Positions 22,123 to 28,466 of a DNA stretch of 28,466 nt are shown one piece after another (position 1 is the first letter of the stretch; each line of letters opens with the position of its first letter). Position numbers and translations under genes: made by a program. Below the pieces are notes generated by a model that was given only the letters and a program-made list of their open reading frames with translations, made no database searches and was not told where the DNA came from. The stretch is from CAZCTC01 sp964501335 (GTDB lineage: Bacteria > Chloroflexota > Anaerolineae > B4-G1 > SLSP01): positions 1 through 28,466 of the forward strand of contig CAZCTC010000092.1 in the NCBI GenBank assembly GCA_964501335.1. Reading direction: 5' to 3'.

Positions 22123-22649
22123 TGTTACCTTTAACCACTTCTTTTGGAATGTTGCGTCCCTGGCGTCTGGAAGATGAAGCGGCGTTGGCGCGGTATGTCG
22201 ACAATCGGAAGATCTGGCTGAATATGCGGGATGGTTTTTTTCAACCTTTTTCGCTGGAGCGGGTACGGGCTTTTCTGGAAAAGGCTTCCCAGCAAAATCC
22301 GGTGACTTATTGCGCGATTGCCACTGAAGAGGAAGCTATTGGGGGGATCGGTATTTCTCTCAATGCCGACGTCCATCGGTTGACCGGCGAGCTGGGATAT
22401 TGGCTGGCGGAGCCTTATTGGGGACGGGGTATTATGACGGAAAGTGTGCGACTTTTTACGGCGGATGCTTTCGAGCGGCTGGGATTGGTGCGGATTTATG
22501 CGGAGCCCTATGTTTCCAACCCGGCTTCGGTGCAGCTGTTGGAGAAGGTGGGTTTTGTTTGTGAAGGCCGGATGCGCGCCAGCGTGATCAAAGACGGCCG
22601 GATTTTGGATCAATGGTTGTACGCTTTGGTGCAGATTTCTACAGGATAG
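22122..22649 (+). CDS. RimJ/RimL-type GNAT N-acetyltransferase
   Basis: 175 residues. LRPWRLEDEAALARYVDN at the start, LGYWLAEPYWGRGIMTESV for acetyl-CoA binding, and NPASVQLLEKVGFVCEGRMR near the end are the standard landmarks of the RimJ/RimL/Acetyltransf_3 group, whose members acetylate ribosomal proteins, other N-termini or antibiotics. The start ATG overlaps the TGA of the preceding gene (TGATG). The true substrate is unknown. Confidence 0.9.
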   Translation: MLPLTTSFGMLRPWRLEDEAALARYVDNRKIWLNMRDGFFQPFSLERVRAFLEKASQQNPVTYCAIATEEEAIGGIGISLNADVHRLTGELGYWLAEPYWGRGIMTESVRLFTADAFERLGLVRIYAEPYVSNPASVQLLEKVGFVCEGRMRASVIKDGRILDQWLYALVQISTG

Positions 22650-22677
22650 GGTCTGTAATTAATTCAGGGAGGGAACT

Positions 22678-23934
22678 ATGGATCGACGCATATTTTTCGT
22701 GGGAGTGATCGGTGGTTTTGTCCTGGCAACCATTGTGGAATACCCTCTTCATAATTATTTGCCGGGCCTTTTTTTAATGGAGTGGCCGAAAGCCAATCCT
22801 GTTCTGGCCTGGGGACTGATGATCCTGGCGGTGATATTGTTGTTTGGGCTCGGCGCGTTGACGGCGCAAATTTCGGGAATGCGGGGACGGGGAGCCGGTG
22901 CTGCATCGGGGGCTCTGGCCGGTCTGGTGGCGGCTTTCGTGGCAGAGGTTTCCTGCGGCGGGGCGGCGGCCGGGGTGTGGGGGATCCGGAGTCTCTTTTC
23001 TTCTGAGGTGGCCCCGGATTTTGTTTCGCAACTGACCGTGGCGATTTTGGAGACCCATGCCTGGACCAGTGCGTCGGCCTGGATTGCGGCGGCGGGCGGC
23101 GCCGGTCTGGGCGCTTTGGGCGGTTTTCTGGCGAATGCCGATGGGCCTGCCGGGACTCCGGGGCCCTTTTTCTGGTTGAACCTCTCTGTCGTGGGGATTA
23201 TCTCTTCCGGTGTGACGCTGGTGGTCTCGGCTGTGGTCTTTGTGTTGCTGGCGCCTTCGGTGTTGGCGGCCATGACTTCGATTTACAATGTGGTAGAGCT
23301 TTCTCCCTCCCGGTTGCTTTTCTGGCCGATTCTGGTCAGTTTTGCTTTTTTCATCCCCTGGCAAATTGTAGGGTGGCAGTCGTTGACGCGGGTACCGGTG
23401 GAAACCCCGCAGGATTACGATACCCGGACTTCTGCTTTATGGATCTATGTACTGGTTCCGTTGATTTTGATTGCCATGTTGGGCGTGATTGTGCCGCATG
23501 TGTTGTTGCAGCCGTTTTCAATTGTGGTTTTGTTGATTTCTTTGGGGATATTGATGCTTACCGTGCGGACCGGAATTCAGTTAGGGGCTCAGGCGCGCCC
23601 CCGTTTGGGATCGCGTCCGGTGTTGCCGCGCTGGTATGTCTGGCCGGTGGCCATCGGCGGCTTTACGATGATGATTGTAATCTATCTGGGGATTCTCTCG
23701 GCTGCTTTTAATCTGTATGGGTTGACCATGCCGTTGCTTTCTTTGATTCAACCTTCGGATCTTGCTTCCGGGAACGTTCCCCTTAACGGGAAGGCGGTGA
23801 TGGATCTGGTCAATGCCAACTATACTCTCCATCAAACCTTCCTGACTTATGGCGGCGGGATGATTTTGTTGGCCAGTCTGGTTACTTATTTCCTGGCGTC
23901 CCTGGTGCGTCAGCGTCAAATCAAGAGCGGGTAA
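22678..23934 (+). CDS. Polytopic membrane protein, paralogue 1
   Basis: 418 residues, not recognised. It starts MDRRIFFVGVIGGFVLAT and has about ten hydrophobic helices. Gly/Ala-rich helices dominate the first half (GRGAGAASGALAGLVAAFVAEV, then GGAAAGVWG, then GAGLGALGGFLAN), followed by a GTPGPFFW turn and a second half ending in a short basic tail. No enzyme or transporter motif is seen. GGGAGGG lies just before the ATG. A closely similar protein follows 30 nt later, so the two arose by tandem duplication and may form a heteromer. Role unknown. Confidence 0.78.
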   Translation: MDRRIFFVGVIGGFVLATIVEYPLHNYLPGLFLMEWPKANPVLAWGLMILAVILLFGLGALTAQISGMRGRGAGAASGALAGLVAAFVAEVSCGGAAAGVWGIRSLFSSEVAPDFVSQLTVAILETHAWTSASAWIAAAGGAGLGALGGFLANADGPAGTPGPFFWLNLSVVGIISSGVTLVVSAVVFVLLAPSVLAAMTSIYNVVELSPSRLLFWPILVSFAFFIPWQIVGWQSLTRVPVETPQDYDTRTSALWIYVLVPLILIAMLGVIVPHVLLQPFSIVVLLISLGILMLTVRTGIQLGAQARPRLGSRPVLPRWYVWPVAIGGFTMMIVIYLGILSAAFNLYGLTMPLLSLIQPSDLASGNVPLNGKAVMDLVNANYTLHQTFLTYGGGMILLASLVTYFLASLVRQRQIKSG

Positions 23935-23964
23935 GTATCATCAGCGAAACAGAGGAGAAATCAT

Positions 23965-25239
23965 ATGGACCGGCGTATATTTTTTATGGGGGTGGTGGGC
24001 GGTTTTTTACTGGCTGCGGTTTTGAAGTATCCGCTGAACGATTTTTTGCCGGGTTTAGTGATTAGCGATTGGCCGCACGGGGATTCTTCTCTGGCGCTGG
24101 GGCATTTAATCCTGGGCGGTTTATTGCTGATAGGGATTGGGGCTTTGACGGCTCGCTTGAGTGGATTGCGCGGTCGAGGGCGGGGGGCGACGGCCGGAGC
24201 GCTGGCTGGATTGGTGGCTGCCTGGATTGTGGAGATGCTTTGGGGCGGGGCGGCGGCCGGCGTTTGGGGGGCCCATCCCATTCTGATGCATGGATTGAAA
24301 CCGGCCGCGGATAATACGGAATTTATCCGTCTGATAGGCGAATCTTTGCTCTATTCCCATGGCTGGACCTTCGCTTCGATCTGGATTTCGGCGGCGGTGG
24401 GGGCCGGATTGGGGGCTTTGGGTGGGTTTCTGGCCGGCGCCGGAGGTCCTCCGGGAACACCGGGGCCTTTTTTCTGGTTTTATCTTTCGACGTTTGGGAT
24501 TTTCTGTGCTTCTGCGAATCTGGGGATTGTCGTTACGGTGCTGGGGCGGCTGATTCCCAGCTTGCAGGAGGCGGCTTTGACCTATGGTTATGTGCCTACG
24601 ATGTCGCCCCAGACGATTTTTACCTGGCCGTTGTTGACCAATTTTGTCTGGTTGATTGTGTGGCAGCTGGTGGCCTGGCGTTCTTTGGTGAGCGTGCCGG
24701 TGGAGATTCCCCGGGATCATGCCCGGCGCTTTACGGTGGGAGTCTGTGCGGCTGTTTTTCCCGTGATCGCAGTTCTGGTCATGGCGCTTTTGGGGGGCGG
24801 TGCCTTGCTGGATCCGGTCCCGGTGTTGGGAATGGTGTTGGCGGTGGGATTGGCCGGTTTGACTTTTTATTATGCCTGGAAGTTGCATGCGCAACCTTTG
24901 CCTCCCGCGATTGAACGTCCTGTACAGCCGCGTTGGGTGGTCTGGCGCACGGCTATCGGTGGTTTCCTGTTGCTGATTTCGATTTATATGGGGACGGTGG
25001 GGTCGGCTTTGAATATGGTTATGTTGATCGTCGCTCCGATCAGTTTTTTGACGCCGGGGACTGCGGCGGTTGCGGCATCGGGAATGCAATCGACGAAGGA
25101 TCTGGTCAATGCAGCTTATATGGCCCATCGATTGTATGTGACTTACGGAGGTGGGTGGGTCTTTATTTTAAGTGTGATATTGTTTGTGGGTTCCTGGTTG
25201 ATGCGGCGGCAGGAGTTGCGCCGGAAAGGGATGGCCTGA
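23965..25239 (+). CDS. Polytopic membrane protein, paralogue 2
   Basis: 424 residues, same plan as its upstream neighbour: MDRRIFFMGVVGGFLLA start, GRGRGATAGALAGLVAAWIVEM, WGGAAAGVWG, GAGLGALGGFLAGA, the turn PPGTPGPFFWF, and W-[RQ]-SL-x-x-VPVE-x-P in the cytoplasmic middle. The halves align without large gaps, perhaps 45-50% identity by eye. About ten membrane helices, no signal peptide cleavage site, no catalytic motif. GGAGAAATC lies before the ATG. It is followed 45 nt later by the double AAA+ ATPase, which may be in the same operon. Function unknown. Confidence 0.78.
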   Translation: MDRRIFFMGVVGGFLLAAVLKYPLNDFLPGLVISDWPHGDSSLALGHLILGGLLLIGIGALTARLSGLRGRGRGATAGALAGLVAAWIVEMLWGGAAAGVWGAHPILMHGLKPAADNTEFIRLIGESLLYSHGWTFASIWISAAVGAGLGALGGFLAGAGGPPGTPGPFFWFYLSTFGIFCASANLGIVVTVLGRLIPSLQEAALTYGYVPTMSPQTIFTWPLLTNFVWLIVWQLVAWRSLVSVPVEIPRDHARRFTVGVCAAVFPVIAVLVMALLGGGALLDPVPVLGMVLAVGLAGLTFYYAWKLHAQPLPPAIERPVQPRWVVWRTAIGGFLLLISIYMGTVGSALNMVMLIVAPISFLTPGTAAVAASGMQSTKDLVNAAYMAHRLYVTYGGGWVFILSVILFVGSWLMRRQELRRKGMA

Positions 25240-25284
25240 ACGTGAGGTCGGGGGCGTGCGAACAGAGTTGCAGGTAGGGATGAG

Positions 25285-26646
25285 ATGACTACGGATAGCG
25301 CTTTGCCGTTGGATTTGCCGGGCGCGCCGGATTGTCCGCTCTGTCAGGGGCTGGGCTATGTGCGATTGGATGTTCCGCTGGGCCATCCTCATTTCGGCAA
25401 GCTCTTTCCTTGTAAATGCCGGGCTGCGGAGATGCGGCAGCGGCAGATGGCGGCGTTGCAGTTGTTGGGCAATTTGCAGGCTGTGGATCGGATGACCTTT
25501 GCCAGTTTCAAGCTGGATCGGGGGGCGGTGGTCGACACGCATCGAACCAGTTTGCAAATGGCCTACGATGGCTGTCGCAGCTACGCGGATCATCCCCGCG
25601 GCTGGGTGCTGTTGTTGGGGACTTATGGCTGTGGCAAGACCCATCTGGCTGCGGCGATTGCCAATGTCTGCCTGGAGCGCGGCGTGCCGGTGCTTTTTGT
25701 GGCTGTGCCCGATTTGTTGGATGAGTTACGCGCGGCTTTTTCTCCCGACAGCCCGGAATCTTATGAAGAACGTTTTGAGCAGGTGCGCGATACCCCGGTG
25801 TTGATTCTGGACGATTTGGGGACGGAAAACGGGACTCCCTGGGCGCAGGAAAAGCTTTTTCAGATCTTTAACTATCGCTATTTGAATCGGTTGCCGACGG
25901 TGATTACTTCCAATCATACCCTGGAGGAACTGGATCCGCGTTTGCGTTCCCGTCTGGGGGATGTGGGGTTGGTGCAGATCTATAAGATCCTGGTGGGGGA
26001 TTATCGCCAGGGAGTGGCGAATATGGCCGGGGTGGATCTGAATTTCTTGCCGTTATGCAGCGATTTGATCTTTCCGGCTTTTGATCTCAGGCAGGGGGAG
26101 TTGTCCCGTGAAGAATGTGAAAGCCTGAGTGTGGCCTGGGAGATTTCGGTTAACTATGCGGAACATCCTGAGGGGTGGTTGGTTTTCTCTGGTGGCTATG
26201 GTTGCGGTAAGACTCATCTGGCGGCCAGCATTGCCAATGAACAGGTGCGCAAGGGATATGCGGCATTGATGGTGGTGGTGCCGGATCTGCTGGATTATCT
26301 GCGCGGCGCTTTCAATCCCAAAAGCTTTGTCTCTTACGATCAGCGATTTGAAGAGATCCGTTGTGCTCCGTTTTTGATTATGGACGATTTGGGGATGGAA
26401 AGTTCTACGCCCTGGGCGCAGGAAAAGCTTTTCCAGATCTTTAATTATCGTTATGTGGCCCGGTTGCCGACGGTGATTACCACCTCTCTGGCCCTCGGCG
26501 ATTTGAATCCCAAGCTGCGCGTGCGATTGCTCGATCCGGCGCATTGTAAAGTGGTGACGATTACCGCTCCTCCTTATCGGGGACGGGTTGCGCCGCCGCC
26601 GCCATCGGCACGTAAGAGTACAAAGAGCCCTAAGCCGAAGAATTGA
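25285..26646 (+). CDS. DnaC/IstB-like ATPase with two AAA+ modules and N-terminal zinc finger
   Basis: 453 residues. Cys17, Cys20, Cys43 and Cys45 (CPLC, CKC) make a DnaC-type N-terminal zinc site. Two AAA+ modules follow: Walker A GTYGCGKT (112-119) and GGYGCGKT (303-310), Walker B LILDD and LIMDD, sensor-I regions VITSN and VITTS, and arginine-rich ends PRLRSRL and PKLRVRL. Ordinary DnaC or IstB has one module and about 245 residues. The basic Pro/Ser/Lys tail may bind nucleic acid. Likely a helicase loader or a related DNA-processing ATPase; no transposase partner is adjacent, so an IstB role is unlikely. Part of the second module nearly repeats the first at the DNA level (see findings). 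Confidence 0.85.
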   Translation: MTTDSALPLDLPGAPDCPLCQGLGYVRLDVPLGHPHFGKLFPCKCRAAEMRQRQMAALQLLGNLQAVDRMTFASFKLDRGAVVDTHRTSLQMAYDGCRSYADHPRGWVLLLGTYGCGKTHLAAAIANVCLERGVPVLFVAVPDLLDELRAAFSPDSPESYEERFEQVRDTPVLILDDLGTENGTPWAQEKLFQIFNYRYLNRLPTVITSNHTLEELDPRLRSRLGDVGLVQIYKILVGDYRQGVANMAGVDLNFLPLCSDLIFPAFDLRQGELSREECESLSVAWEISVNYAEHPEGWLVFSGGYGCGKTHLAASIANEQVRKGYAALMVVVPDLLDYLRGAFNPKSFVSYDQRFEEIRCAPFLIMDDLGMESSTPWAQEKLFQIFNYRYVARLPTVITTSLALGDLNPKLRVRLLDPAHCKVVTITAPPYRGRVAPPPPSARKSTKSPKPKN

Positions 26647-26666
26647 TGGCTTGTGTGGTCGGCCCG

Positions 26667-26795
26667 GAAAACAAGGGGGAAGAAAAAAACATAATTTCGG
26701 CGGCTTTCTGAAGCCGCCGAAATTATGAACAAAATAACTCTCTCTGCCCATTCTGCGCGTCGTTTTTTACCAGGAAAGTACCTGCTGCGGGACGA
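26667..26795 (+). repeat. Dispersed palindrome-plus-tail repeat, full copy
   Basis: Arms CATAATTTCGGCGGCTT (17 bp; 26690-26706, 26711-26727) around TCTG, then AACAAAATAACTCTCT, CCCATTCTGCGCGTCG, TTTTTTACCAGGAAAGTACC and TGCTGCGGGACG. Its tail is nearly identical to that of the next copy. Together they fill the gene-free stretch 26647-27025. Confidence 0.88.
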
Positions 26796-26831
26796 AAAAA
26801 ACTGTTTCCGGTTCATGCTATGGCCAACCGC

Positions 26832-26975
26832 GCAGATCGAAAAAAGCCTGTGTTTTTGCGCGCATTCTTATGCGCGCAAAAACACAAATAAAAACTCTCT
26901 GTCCATTCTGCGCGTCGTTTTTTACCAGGAAAGTACCTGCTGCGGGACGCTAAAAATGCCGACCACCCGGCCCGG
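26832..26975 (+). repeat. Dispersed palindrome-plus-tail repeat, full copy
   Basis: Arms GTGTTTTTGCGCGCAT (16 bp; 26850-26865, 26870-26885) around TCTT, then AAATAAAAACTCTCT, TCCATTCTGCGCGTCG and the same TTTTTTACCAGGAAAGTACC block, ending in GCTAAAAATGCCGACCACCC, which it shares with the minus-strand copy at 14527-14617. Confidence 0.88.
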
Positions 26976-27025
26976 GATTTTCGCTTGATGTGCGAACTTA
27001 ATTTTTAATAACGAGGCAATTAACC

Positions 27026-27751
27026 ATGGAGAATCCCCTTTTAGTTTTTTCTTTTGCGCTCCTGCCGATTTTGGGTGCGGTTATCGGTTCGATTGTAGCG
27101 GCTTTTCGCCCACCCAGTCCGGTAGCCCGTAGCTATATTCAACATACTGCGGCGGGAGTTGTTTTTTCCGTTGTGGCGGTTGAATTGTTGCCCAATATCA
27201 CTCATCAACGGGCCTTGCTGGAAGTAGCTATCGGATTTACCCTGGGTGTGGCTATTATGTTGGGAATGCGTTATCTAAGCCATATATTGGAAAAGAAACA
27301 GGACCCCGCGGAGACCGTGCGCCCGATGGGATTGCTGTTGGGAGTGGGAATCGACATTTTGTTGGACGGTTTTTTGATCGGAGTGAGCTTTGCGGCAGGG
27401 GCGAAGGAAGGTTTGTTGTTGACGGTGGCCTTAACGTTGGAAATGATTTCTTTGGGGCTGGCGGTATCGACGGCTTTGGGGAAAACCGATAAAAATCGTA
27501 TGCGGGTGATCTTAACTTCCTCGTTGCTTTTCCTGACGATTTTAGTGGGTACTGGAATCGGGATCGCGCTGGTACAGTATATTCCCGCTGCGGTGATGGA
27601 AGTCGTGCTTTCATTCGGTCTGGCGGCCTTGATGTATCTGGTTACGGAAGAATTGCTGGTTGAGGCGCATCGTGAACCTGAGTCTCCGATGGCTACCGGA
27701 ATGTTCTTTCTGGGCTTTTTGATTTTCTTGCTGTTAGGGATGATGGAATAA
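27026..27751 (+). CDS. ZIP-family metal transporter
   Basis: 241 residues and seven or eight hydrophobic helices, the ZIP size. YIQHTAAGVVFSVVAVELLP matches the second and third helices, and the core helices read GIDILLDGFLIGVSFAAG and LTLEMISLGLAVSTALG. The classic His of helix IV (HNFPEG type) is replaced by DGFLIG, with Asp and Glu left as possible ligands, so metal choice may differ from ZupT. It would move divalent metal ions into or within the cytoplasm. GAGG lies 10 nt before the ATG. The cupin gene starts 16 nt after its stop and should be co-transcribed. Confidence 0.82.
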   Translation: MENPLLVFSFALLPILGAVIGSIVAAFRPPSPVARSYIQHTAAGVVFSVVAVELLPNITHQRALLEVAIGFTLGVAIMLGMRYLSHILEKKQDPAETVRPMGLLLGVGIDILLDGFLIGVSFAAGAKEGLLLTVALTLEMISLGLAVSTALGKTDKNRMRVILTSSLLFLTILVGTGIGIALVQYIPAAVMEVVLSFGLAALMYLVTEELLVEAHREPESPMATGMFFLGFLIFLLLGMME

Positions 27752-27767
27752 TCCGTAAAGGAGATAT

Positions 27768-28157
27768 ATGGACGAAATCGTCAGAGCTTTTGATCAAGGG
27801 AAACTGCTCAGCGAACGGGGCGAACGGAATGCGGCTGATCTGCCGTGGGAACCGAATCCGCGATTCCCTGGTGTCTCGTTGAAACATTTGCTTACAGGTG
27901 CCGATACGGGAGGGCGTTTCAGCGTGCATCTCGTTCGGGTCGAAGCCGGGCATGAGATCGGATTGCATATCCATGCGACTCAGTTCGAACTCCATGAGGT
28001 GCTTTCGGGCCGGGGGTGGTGTGAATTTATGGGACAACGGATCCCTTATAGCCCGGGGCGTTGTCTGGTAGTTCCTGAAGGCGTCGAACATCGGGTGGTC
28101 GCGGATGCAGAAGGCGATCTTTACCTTTCGGCCACCTTTGTCCCGCCGCTTAAATAA
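27768..28157 (+). CDS. Small single-domain cupin protein
   Basis: 129 residues. Cupin motif 1 is perfect: G61-x5-HIH (67, 69)-x4-Glu74-x6-G81; motif 2 is G97-x5-P-x-G-x2-His108. The three His and one Glu form a metal site. The surface loop PNPRFPGVSLKHLLTG is typical of small sugar- or anti-sigma-like cupins. It could be a metal-dependent enzyme or a sensor. AAAGGAG lies 6 nt before the ATG, and the gene follows the ZIP transporter by 16 nt, so a link to metal supply is reasonable but unproven. Confidence 0.88.
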   Translation: MDEIVRAFDQGKLLSERGERNAADLPWEPNPRFPGVSLKHLLTGADTGGRFSVHLVRVEAGHEIGLHIHATQFELHEVLSGRGWCEFMGQRIPYSPGRCLVVPEGVEHRVVADAEGDLYLSATFVPPLK

Positions 28158-28174
28158 TCGGGCAGCGTAAGCAA

Positions 28175-28365
28175 TTTTTGGGCGCGCATAACTTCTGGGA
28201 TCAAGGGTGGCCACATCGGGCCGCCCCTACAAACGGCCCTGTAAAACCATTTCCGTTAAAACATCCCGGGCGTGTCCCATCCCTTATGCGCGCTAACAAA
28301 AAACTCTCTCTCCCCATTCCGGGCGTCGCATCTTACGGGAAAAATGTCTTGTGCGGACGTTAAAT
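28175..28365 (+). repeat. Dispersed repeat with palindrome split by another repeat
   Basis: GCGCGCATAA (28182-28191) and its complement TTATGCGCGC (28284-28293) are 92 nt apart. Between them lies the 26-base element GGGTGGCCACATCGGG... (28205-28230) that occurs inverted at 110-135. The usual tail follows: TAACAAAAAACTCTCT, CCCATTCCGGGCGTCG, TTACGGGAAAAATG and TGCGGACG. Confidence 0.75.
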
Positions 28366-28378
28366 GGATAGCGATTGC

Positions 28379-28466
28379 CTGGAAACGCGAGAAAAAAAAC
28401 TGTGTTTTGGTGCGCATTCTGATGCGCGCCAAAACACAAACAAAAAAACTCTCTTTCCCCATCCTG
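28379..28466 (+). repeat. Dispersed palindrome-plus-tail repeat, cut by window end
   Basis: Arms TGTGTTTTGGTGCGCAT (28401-28417 with 28422-28438, one T-G wobble) around TCTG, then AAACAAAAAAACTCTCT and CCCCATCCTG, where the window stops. Copies of this type lie side by side here as they do at 16579-16985 and 26667-26975. Confidence 0.85.

Noticed and set aside
25285..26646. IstB of an IS21-type insertion sequence
   Set aside because: There is no IstA transposase, no terminal inverted repeats, and the protein has two AAA+ modules.

Overview
The window is GC-rich bacterial chromosome of ordinary gene density, with no tRNA, rRNA, CRISPR array or recognisable transposase. The taxon cannot be fixed from the sequence. 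The mix of a DnaC-type ATPase with two AAA+ modules, a GT39-like membrane protein with a DSN-x-x-WGQ motif, and abundant C-rich/G-rich and palindromic dispersed repeats is most compatible with a Chloroflexota (Anaerolineae-like) genome. This is an inference of moderate to low confidence.

Region 1 (about 167-7596, all minus strand) is the most interesting part: an apparently complete RiPP (ribosomally made, post-translationally modified peptide) locus. In transcription order it holds a NarL/LuxR-type response regulator, a 46-residue precursor ending in a Cys/Gly-rich core (CGLGCGGGAGRGCGVWCS) whose cysteines fall on a 4-residue period, a lipoprotein that looks like a beta-propeller, a radical SAM/SPASM maturase, a PqqD-like domain fused to an M50 membrane metalloprotease, an ABC ATPase, an ABC permease and a stand-alone receiver domain. 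The order precursor - radical SAM - M50 protease - ATPase - permease matches Bacillus yydFGHIJ (epipeptide), but the maturase has a full SPASM cysteine set and the core is thioether-type. The precursor has its own promoter, a strongly structured 3' region and a terminator-like hairpin, so it is probably expressed separately from the lipoprotein-to-receiver operon.

Region 2 (7686-13121, plus) has a PfkB-family sugar-phosphate kinase followed by a GT39-like membrane protein carrying an in-frame insertion of a hairpin-rich repeat. Next come a TetR regulator with two tandem operators over its own promoter and a UGT-like glycosyltransferase. Region 3 (13244-18384) has a C45-type Ntn hydrolase, a divergent AraC/GyrI regulator and CPBP membrane protease, then a NodB-type deacetylase and a cysteine hydrolase. 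Region 4 (18463-21521, minus) holds two tandem small paralogues behind a promoter with three TTAACA-type boxes at 11-bp spacing (Pho-box-like), and a GH13 amylase plus TetR gene that share an operator placed inside both promoters. Region 5 (21667-28157, plus) holds two acetyltransferases, two tandem paralogous polytopic membrane proteins, the double-AAA+ DnaC-like ATPase, a ZIP-type metal transporter and a cupin.

A dispersed repeat family runs through the intergenic regions. Each fuller copy has a 15-17 bp palindrome, usually with a TCTG loop, whose arms differ between copies but stay self-complementary, followed by a conserved tail (ACAAACAAAAAAACTCTCT, then CCCATCCTGCGCGTCG). T residues lie in the 5' arm and A residues in the 3' arm, so most copies are not intrinsic terminators.
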